NCBI GenBank assembly: GCA_025200525.1 | Contig: CM045758.1 | Coordinates: 168,046,261-168,110,260, forward strand | DNA from: Camellia lanceoleosa | Taxonomy: Eukaryota > Streptophyta > Magnoliopsida > Ericales > Theaceae | Direction of reading: 5' to 3' | DNA length: 64,000 nt | Shown here: in pieces, positions 57,311 to 64,000 of the stretch | Numbering within the stretch: position 1 is the first letter of the stretch | Layout: every line of letters starts with the position of its first letter | Program-made: the position numbers and the translations under genes | Notes under the pieces: generated by a model | Seen by the model: the letters and a program-made list of their open reading frames with translations, nothing else | Told to the model about the DNA's origin: nothing | Database searches by the model: none

Positions 57311-57359
57311 TCCTTCTCAGGTATGGTCCTCCCGTCGCTACTATCCCTCAAGTCTGGTC

Positions 57360-57390
<31 letters not shown>

Positions 57391-57594
57391 AGATCTGGTC
57401 TCATACACAGGACTCACTATATTCCTTGCTCTTCGATCTGGCCTCTCTTCAGTCGAATTGTACTCTTTTTAATCTTTTCACTTGCCATTTTTGGTCTGCT
57501 CTCTTTCAATAGAATCTCATTCACTTTGATATTTTTGTTTTTCAATCTCACTATTTTCAATTTTTTCAATCTATGTTTTTATATTGGTAAATAA

Positions 57595-58190
57595 AAGATT
57601 CATATCCATGATTCCATCTGTACTGAATCTTAATGCAAGTTGAAATATATAGTCATAACTGAGTGTAGGTCCACTAGCTTTTGATGAATATCATTCCTTG
57701 GATTCTACATTTCCCTTAATTGTGATTTGCTTTTCAATTTTTCTTATAAATGTTTTAAATTATTTTATCTTTGATTTATCATAAATTTTTTGAAATTATT
57801 ATGATGTCTTGTTTCATTGAATTCTACAGTTTCATTGGAAAGAAATATCAGCACTTTTGCCTGTTCAATGGTATGCTTTGTGCCTGGGTTTATTTGCATC
57901 AATTATAGCACTTTAGGGGTTATTTTTTGCAAGTGGCTTGAAGAGAGCTTTTCAAATTAAGGTGCATCTTGTTCACTGTTTCTTTGCTCATATTTATAAA
58001 TTTGTATCGGCATCCAAATGAGATCCATAGTAAGTGTTCATTTGCTTTCTTCCTCAATTATTGCAGGATTTTGGTGATGTGATAGTATATTCCTGGACAT
58101 GGTGGGTTTACTGACAGAATGGACTGTCAGGTTGGCTACTAAAATTTTCAGTTCTTGCAGACATTTATTCATACCAACTCATTTGTTGCC
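57595..58190. other. Intron-like spacer
   Basis: T-rich with no gene-like ORF. Confidence 0.4.
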
Positions 58191-58254
58191 TCTAAATTAT
58201 TCTTATTCTTAAGATATTATATTCTCCAATGTTAGATTTCTTCTTTGGCTGATT

Positions 58255-58895
58255 GTGAGTAGTATGTGCATCCTCTTGAGCAGACTGAGCTTGTTCCCTT
58301 GCAGCAGCCAACCTTGCCTCTGCAGCACTGCTCTTCGACTTGAGAATCGCTATTTCTGAGCTTGCCTGATCTTCTTCAGCCTTCTGTTTTGATAGAGCCT
58401 GTTCATATTTTCTTTTCCAATCTGTGGACTCCAACCTGGCAGAATCTAATGTTTACGATAAGCTAGAACACCTCTCTTCCAGTGAGCTACATTTGCTCTG
58501 CAAGTTCGTAATCCGACTCATATAATCATCAGCAAGCTTCTTCTTGTCATTTATAGCATCCTCATAACGCTTCAAATATTCAGATTTATACTTTTCACTA
58601 GCTTCCAATTGCTTGTTGAGCAACCCCATCTTATCTTCAATTGAGCGGCATTTCAACATGAGGGAGCTCTTCTCTGATCCAACTCGATCTATTTGCTTCT
58701 TAATGAGATCAGCAACTGTACCTTCCAAACTGGGGAGATTGACAAAGTTAGATAGTAAGTCAAGATTCAAAACCATATTATTAAGTAACAATTGCTGATA
58801 CAAACCTCTGCCTTAAAAATGCAGTCAGTTTCTGCCATTTTTCTGGACCATGTGACGATGCTTCATGCTTGGATACAAGATCATCAAGAACCTTT
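58255..58895 (-). pseudogene. Guanylate-binding protein family fragment, two exons
   Basis: Minus strand. The first piece, about 58895-58806, encodes VLDDLVSKHEASSHGPEKWQ then KLTAFLRQ and ends at donor AG|GTTTGT. The intron is 58805-58730, with acceptor CCCCAG. The second exon, 58729-58255, encodes GTVADLIKKQIDRVGSEKSS, a long coiled coil (DDYMSRITNLQSKCSSLEER) and KQKAEEDQASSEIAILKSKS then AEARLAAAREQAQSAQE. This matches the C-terminal helical region of plant guanylate-binding proteins. A TAA at 58453-58455 stands where Lys is expected, and family similarity stops after SAQE. The GTPase domain is missing, so it is a non-functional fragment retaining an intron (DNA-level copy). Confidence 0.75.
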
Positions 58896-59449
58896 TATTC
58901 AGAAGCTTACATATAAGCGAAGCAATACGGATGCAAATTGAAGTGCAGACAAGGCTACATGAACAGCTTGAGGTACAAAATACTGAGAAATTTCCTGTGT
59001 GTACAATTATAGGAAGCCTTTCTTCAATGCTATAATAAAAAAATTCTGCACCAATTCAAGATAAATCTAGATGTCACTTACTTTAATCTAGAAGATATTA
59101 CATGAAATGGGAAGATAGAAATAGACAACAAACAAGTTAACCAATTACACAGATGCATAATGCTACCTTTAATCGAGAAAGAATATTAAAACATATTTAT
59201 CAGATATTAACATATGATGTGTGCACAATATATATGCATTTTACAAAGAAAGTTAAAGTATATCTAAACACAATGCTTCAAATTGACAACTATGATATAA
59301 AGTGCATCTCATCATTTTTGAAGACAGAACATATCACATGTAACTTTATTATAAAGCAACTGCTATATTACCAAGCATCATTTTTAACTTGTCACAAGGA
59401 ATATTAATTAAAGGCACAATTGTTCAAATATTTATGCTCTGTTTTTCTC
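58896..59449. other. Spacer, no gene seen
   Basis: AT-rich. The ORF at 59153-59407 has no family resemblance. Confidence 0.4.
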
Positions 59450-59702
59450 TCAGGATATACAGAGGATAGAAGCAGTGTCGTGGCCATACGACTATGTTCG
59501 CACAGCAGTAGTTGAGATACGGGAAAAGCTTTCCATTCGACTATGTTCGCACAGCAGTAGTTGTTGAGATACGGGAAAAGCTTTCCATTCCTGAAGCACA
59601 ATGGCCTCAAGCGATTAGTGAGCTTTGCACTCTGAATCATATAGAGGAAGCTGCTGTTCTTAGTACTTGTATAAGGCAGTTTTTTCTTACCCATTTAATT
59701 TA
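59450..59702 (+). pseudogene. Unidentified exon fragment with internal 49-bp duplication
   Basis: After an acceptor-like TTTTTCTCTCAG the plus strand encodes [20 protein letters not shown] and [33 protein letters not shown]...CCATTC is then repeated (59490-59538 and 59539-59590), the second copy carrying three extra bases. 49 bases shifts the frame. Reading resumes with [20 protein letters not shown] then AAVLSTC. The composition is clearly protein-like but I do not recognise the family. It is a broken piece beside other gene fragments. Confidence 0.5.
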
Positions 59703-60614
59703 ATGTATCTTGTTCTTTGACTCGAGGAAGCCTTTTCTTAACTATTTTGGGTCCACAAATTTTGTGGTTTTTGATATTCTCTCTAAAATCTGTTCATATG
59801 TCCTTTGAAGGCAGTCAGGGATACAAGGTGCTCTTACAGGTGTAGGGCTGTCAATATAAGAATGTCATTGTCACATTATTTACTGTCTTAAATTATGAGT
59901 ATTGTTTTTTTTGATGGAAAATATTTTTTGTTAAAACAAACGGTGTGTAAATCATAATACAATCTTTATAAATTTCATAGTAACTGAATCTCATGTACTG
60001 AAACCCTTGGAGGTGTAAGTGTGTGCAAGTCAATCCCCCATTACATAAGAGATATCACTTGAGAGTTACTTTGTGTAAAGAATGTGGACATACCTTAACC
60101 CTTGGAGGTGTAAGTGTGTATATATGGATGGGTTTCCCTTGGTGAGAAAGTCATTCTAGAAGCTCCTAAGGATATGCTGTGGAATATTCCCTCCTGGTAG
60201 TATGATTTATAAAATTATTTATTTTTGAACTTCCCAGTTCCTATGTAATTTCTAAATGAGCACTTGATGTTGTACTATTTGTGCACTTAGTTGAGTTTTA
60301 TATTTGTGCACTTAAACTCTTACAGCACTTTTGAACCTTAATAGCAACTAGAGTTTAACATGATGAAAATCATTGACTACTCAAATTGAAAACTACCACT
60401 GAATTTAATAATGCTTATCTATTATTTTGATTTTTGAGAGGTTCTGCCAATTATTTATTAGGTACTAGCTTGAAATGGCTAGTGTCAAAATCATAGAATT
60501 TAGTCTAGAACAATATATTTAAAACATTAGGCTAAAATCTTTTTTCTCAGTAGAAATTGATTTTTTCTTCAATTTTCTACTATATTAGTTATCTTACTGG
60601 TCTGATAATTACAG
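59703..60614. other. Intron-like spacer
   Basis: A short direct repeat AACCCTTGGAGGTGTAAGTG at 60004 and 60098. No gene. Confidence 0.45.
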
Positions 60615-60839
60615 ATCATTGGGTGGTGGTAGTATAGAAAAGGAGAAAACATTGACAATGATAAAGCCGGATGGATTGTTTGGTAGCTATACAAGTGCAA
60701 TAAAGGAAATTATTCTGGACTCTGGCTTCAGCATCTGTAAGGAAATGACAATTCATCTTGATGAGGATACAGTAAAAAGCTTTTATGCCGAGCACTCATG
60801 AAAGAGCTTCTTTCCAAGCCTGGTTAGTTACATGACAAG
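60615..60839 (+). pseudogene. Nucleoside diphosphate kinase (NDPK5-like) exon, nonsense-broken
   Basis: NDP kinases exchange terminal phosphates between nucleotides. The exon lies between acceptor TTACAG (60614) and donor AG|GTACTT. It encodes EKTLTMIKPDG, the hallmark N-terminal NDK strand, then IKEIILDSGFSICKEMTIHL and VKSFYAEHS. A TGA at 60799-60801 follows where related proteins have Arg (CGA-to-TGA type), and then KSFFPSLVSYMT continues in frame. The catalytic His exon is absent. Similarity is to the plant group 5 enzymes. Confidence 0.8.
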
Positions 60840-61678
60840 GTACTTTACTCTGTCTCGATCATTTGGTAATTTTGGTGTCACATTAACCTGAAATCAGTGG
60901 TTCACTGGTTCTTAACAGAATTACCTTATATACTTTATAGACTTCTTCAGCTTTTAACCATTTCTTATTTTCTGTCATCTTTATTTCTCATATCCTTTGG
61001 TATAATCATAATCTTTTTCACGTACTGGTTTGTTAGTGGCTTTTAATTTTCGCCTGTCCTAATAACAAAAAAGGGCCATTGCTGACATTCTGCTTTATTT
61101 CTGTGATGCATCTATTCGCAGTATGAGGCTTTGAGACTATACCATTGCCCAAAAGGTGGTCCCAAAATTCACTCAACCTGATGTTACATGGACTTAGCTA
61201 TACGAGTATCAGCTGTGGGTGTGTCTAGGCGTTGGTCCTTGATAAACCCTAAAACTTAGGATATAGGAATATGCATTCAAAAATTGCATTTGGATACATG
61301 GACATGTCCTTAATTGAATATGCATTACTGAATTGAATATGCTTAAATGGTGGCATACCATTTCAATTTCAAATTTATATAAATGTATATATTTATAAAA
61401 GCAAATGCTAACAATTGTCCTGGGGCATTGCTTAATATTGGAAAAGTACTTTGGAATTAAGTGAAAAGGTTAAAAAAATTATGAAGTCAGTGAAAAGTGT
61501 TTTAAAATAAATGAAAAAAAGCACCTAATGTTCTTTATTTTTTGTCTTTTATTGTGCCCTGGGGCCATTTGTTAGGAAGACCCTTATATATATATATATA
61601 TTTATATGGATTTCATTCACACTTATGTGCATATTTTAGTGCATCAACAACAATGTCTAACCTTCTTAGTTTAATCAG
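60840..61678. other. Intron-like spacer
   Basis: No coding similarity. A TA repeat near 61590. Confidence 0.4.
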
Positions 61679-62237
61679 GAAATGAGCTTCCGTCAGAGCT
61701 CCTTCAGACTTTGTTAAAGATGGCACCAACATCAGAAGAAGAACTGAAACTTAGGCTTTTCAGTGGTGAACTTTCTCGACTTGGGCCTGCTGACCGGTTC
61801 CTAAAAGCCTTGGTCAACATCCCATTTGCGTTTAGAAGGCTGGCCAACCTTTGAGGTGAGATCAGGAATGCATCATTTATTTGTTTCTACATCTCTCTGG
61901 TTGTAGTGTTTTCCTCAATTTTTTCAGGCACGTAATGGTAGTTTGACATGGTAGTTAGACTGTCCAGAGCAATATAATTTGACCTTTCCATGGGAATGCA
62001 GGGAAGGATGAGGGTTTGCGATTGTTTATTATTGTTCGGGATTTTCTGATAATGTTGGATAAGGCGTGTAAAGACATTAAAGATTTGCCAAAGAAGCCAA
62101 ATAGGACACCAAGGAGGGAGGGCTCGATAGTACCGCCTTCTCCAGATCCCCACCAATCTCCTGATCTTCATCAGCGCTTATTCCCAGCTATCAAAGACCA
62201 ACGAATGGATTATTCTAGTTCAGATGATGACTTGTAG
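61679..62237 (+). pseudogene. Class I formin FH2 fragment, last exons
   Basis: Formins nucleate actin filaments. Exon a (61679-61855, acceptor AATCAG, donor GTGAGA) encodes [40 protein letters not shown] and [10 protein letters not shown], the middle of the FH2 domain, ending in a TGA just before the donor. Exon b (62002-62237, acceptor ATGCAG) encodes EGLRLFIIVRDFLIMLDKAC and the formin tail HQRLFPAIKDQRMDYSSSDD then DL and a stop. The FH2 lasso, knob and post regions between are gone. The intron of 146 bp is much shorter than the missing coding segment, so an internal deletion has joined distant parts. Confidence 0.82.
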
Positions 62238-62724
62238 ATTGATACAATGTTGATTACTCTGTCAGTACAATCTGTAGTTGCTCCAAGCTACAAGATTGGT
62301 TAGAAGGCTGTTGAACCTGTGGCGGTGTTCGCACTTTTCTGGCAAATTTCAGTGAATATACACCCGATTGAAGAAGCTAACAACACGATATTATTTGACA
62401 CTTCAACCTTTGGTGTTGGATGGAGGTCCAACTGGACATATGTTCTGTGCTTTGAATGTTGATTCTGCCTTCGCAGAGCTCCACCAGTGCATGATGGGTT
62501 AGAATGTCTTGTATGCATTTTTTATTCATGTTCATACCTGTATATTTACAATTTTGTTAATAATTATTTATTTATTTATTTATTTTATGAAAAATTGAAA
62601 AATGAATGTTCGTTCACATTATGGTATATATTTTGAGAATGGTGATGGATGATATAGGTTTGGTTTGAACAAAAGTCAAAAGGATCGTTAATTATTATTT
62701 TTCATTCTTTTTTTCAAAAAATGA
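62238..62724 (+). other. Formin 3'UTR-like sequence and spacer
   Basis: Continuation after the formin stop, with no other gene. A (TTTA)n run at 62560-62585. Confidence 0.4.
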
Positions 62725-63000
62725 AAGAAATTGTGGCGTTTTTCTTAAAAACGTCGCGAAATGTCGTCATTATGACGTTAGAGATAACTCTTTAACGTGT
62801 GTAGGTAACGGCTGTAAATAATTAGCGGCGTTTTATTAAACGTCGTCTAAAGTTTTTAGTGGCGTTTTTTAAACGTCAGAAAGATACAGCGACGGTCGCA
62901 TCATCGACGAATTTTAAAAACGTCGTTTTATCTTTTTGCGGCGTTTTTCTATCCTATAGCGGCGCCGCTAATTCCCATTTTCTTGTAGTGACGCATACGT
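62725..63000 (-). mobile_element. CACTA right terminus (family 2) with subterminal repeats
   Basis: The terminus TTTCTTGTAGTG (62989-63000) is CACTACAAGAAA on the minus strand. The preceding 250 bp repeats GCGGCGTTTT, AACGTCG and TTTAGTGGCGTTTT on both strands. The gene fragments at 58255-62237 lie immediately inside. The left partner with the same repeats is not identified. The flanking trinucleotide ACG does not match the flanks of 49205 (ACT) or 55099 (TAT). Confidence 0.8.
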
Positions 63001-63749
63001 CGTTTACCATTCATTTTAAAGTCGTGTCAATGTTTTCTTTATGTTAAAATTATCGTGCTTTAGTTTTTATATTCTTGAATCCCTCTCAACTGCATTAATA
63101 TTCTATTATGAATCATTAGTTTTTCTATTTTTTATTTGTTAGTTTCAGATGATTAGTCAAGATGAATGAATTTGTGTAGATTTCGTTTTTATTTTTTAAG
63201 AACATAGAAACAGATAACAAAATCAAAATTGGACACAAAATGTCTGTAGATAGATAAGTTTTCTATATGTGAGTCCCTCAAATAAATTTTGTTTTAAAAT
63301 ATTGTTTATTTATATATATTTTGAATCTGTTTTTATATGATCAATTTATGTTCATAGCATAACGGAGAGAATAAGACATACTAACTATCTTTATTAAATA
63401 ATTAAAAGATAAATGATAATCTACTTAATAAATGTTATAATTTTTAATTTATTAAAAATATAACATAAATAGTTTCATGTGATAATTATGGAATATCCAC
63501 TAATGATTAGAACAAATGTATCATTTTATGACATGTGGCATAAGAGCAGGGGCTGCATGTTCTCTCATCAGATATAATGTTTGGATTCCAATTTTACAGT
63601 TGTGTGTGCAACTTTTCCTTCTCTAATTCTCTTGGACCGTGGTATTAATCGTTTACAAAAATAAAATAAAATTATGATTAGATTTGATTTGATTACAACA
63701 ACTCTTTAGATGATCAACTTTTAATTAGCAGAGACAAAGAAAGTAAGTT
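63001..63749. other. Spacer, nothing seen
   Basis: AT-rich flank outside the CACTA end. No feature. Confidence 0.5.
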
Positions 63750-64000
63750 CTAAGGCAGACTGAAGGAGAAATCATCGCGACGAGCCTCGTGATGTCTATC
63801 TGGATTGTAATGATATTTGGGTATTGTTTCATGATGATCATGATCACTGGAAACCAGTGCAGAAGGAGGAGCTTCTTCTTCTTCTTCAACCTCTGATATC
63901 TCAGTTTCAGAGAAGTAGTAAGCTTTAGGAGGAGAGTTGACTACTATGCTTTCGGTATCTGGACTGGACTTCTTGTTTCTGAACTTGTGAAGCAAATGAA
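63750..64000 (-). CDS. 3' end of an unidentified host gene (partial)
   Basis: The open frame enters from beyond the window and ends at the stop at 63750-63752. Visible residues include LHKFRNKKSSPDTESIVVNS, PPKAYYFSETEISEVEEEEE (an acidic run) and HHEARRDDFSFSLP at the C-terminus. It is hydrophilic, His- and Glu-rich, with no membrane segment or motif that I know. It lies outside all transposon boundaries, making it the best candidate for a real host gene. Start, exon structure and function cannot be judged from here. Confidence 0.5.
   Translation of the reverse strand, partial: HLLHKFRNKKSSPDTESIVVNSPPKAYYFSETEISEVEEEEEAPPSALVSSDHDHHETIPKYHYNPDRHHEARRDDFSFSLP

Noticed and set aside
58255..62237. 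A single functional multi-exon gene
   Set aside because: The pieces come from unrelated families, lie on both strands and carry stops.
49205..63000. One giant CACTA element spanning both ends
   Set aside because: Subterminal repeats differ completely between the ends and the flanking trinucleotides ACT and ACG do not match.

Overview
The window is plant nuclear DNA, most likely from a eudicot. It is AT-rich and intron-bearing, and is dominated by nested Ty3/gypsy LTR retrotransposons, foldback MITEs, CACTA and Helitron termini and captured exon fragments. I see no intact host gene. The only plausible one is a 3' coding end cut by the right edge (63750-64000, minus). I found no rRNA, tRNA or CRISPR.

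Layout. 1-2200: two nested LTR remnants. 2201-5822: AT-rich spacer with degenerate tandem repeats and a foldback MITE. 5828-24841: one Tat-lineage Ty3/gypsy element on the minus strand, with 580-bp LTRs, target duplication CGAAC, PBS, polypurine tract, broken gag/protease/RT-RNase H/integrase, a 62-bp tandem-repeat spacer, and a spliced antisense extra ORF (aORF) on the plus strand. It has itself received a 2365-bp solo LTR (7257-9621, duplication ATACA) and a 5.5-kb gag-only LTR element (12349-17838, duplication TAATA). 25186-38700: foldback/TIR elements, one carrying a B-type CDK exon, plus a Helitron 3' end.

38705-47025: a tandem LTR-aORF-LTR-aORF-LTR array of the same Tat family, flanked by a single target duplication (ACTCA). 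gag, pol and PBS are missing, but the spliced antisense gene is kept twice. 47041-48745: a TIR-bounded element with an RBR/RING exon fragment and GATGTTTGATGTT-type minisatellite. 49205-63000: CACTA termini of different families, an LTR element (50918-54765, duplication AGTTC) containing another LTR that contains a 9-bp-TSD MITE, and a cluster of broken gene fragments (guanylate-binding protein, an unidentified exon, NDPK5-like, class I formin FH2) next to a CACTA right end.

How the parts work together. The Tat LTR drives gag-pol on the minus strand from a TATA box. The aORF runs the opposite way from the 3' LTR, whose end carries two CACGTG boxes, and the two transcription units converge on the 62-bp repeats. 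The aORF has a 5'UTR intron and two coding introns at matching places in three copies. It is the most interesting system here: a spliced antisense gene that outlived loss of the rest of its transposon. Many small indels between repeat copies sit at C-containing CG/CHG-like sites, so some of the apparent breaks may be consensus errors rather than biology.
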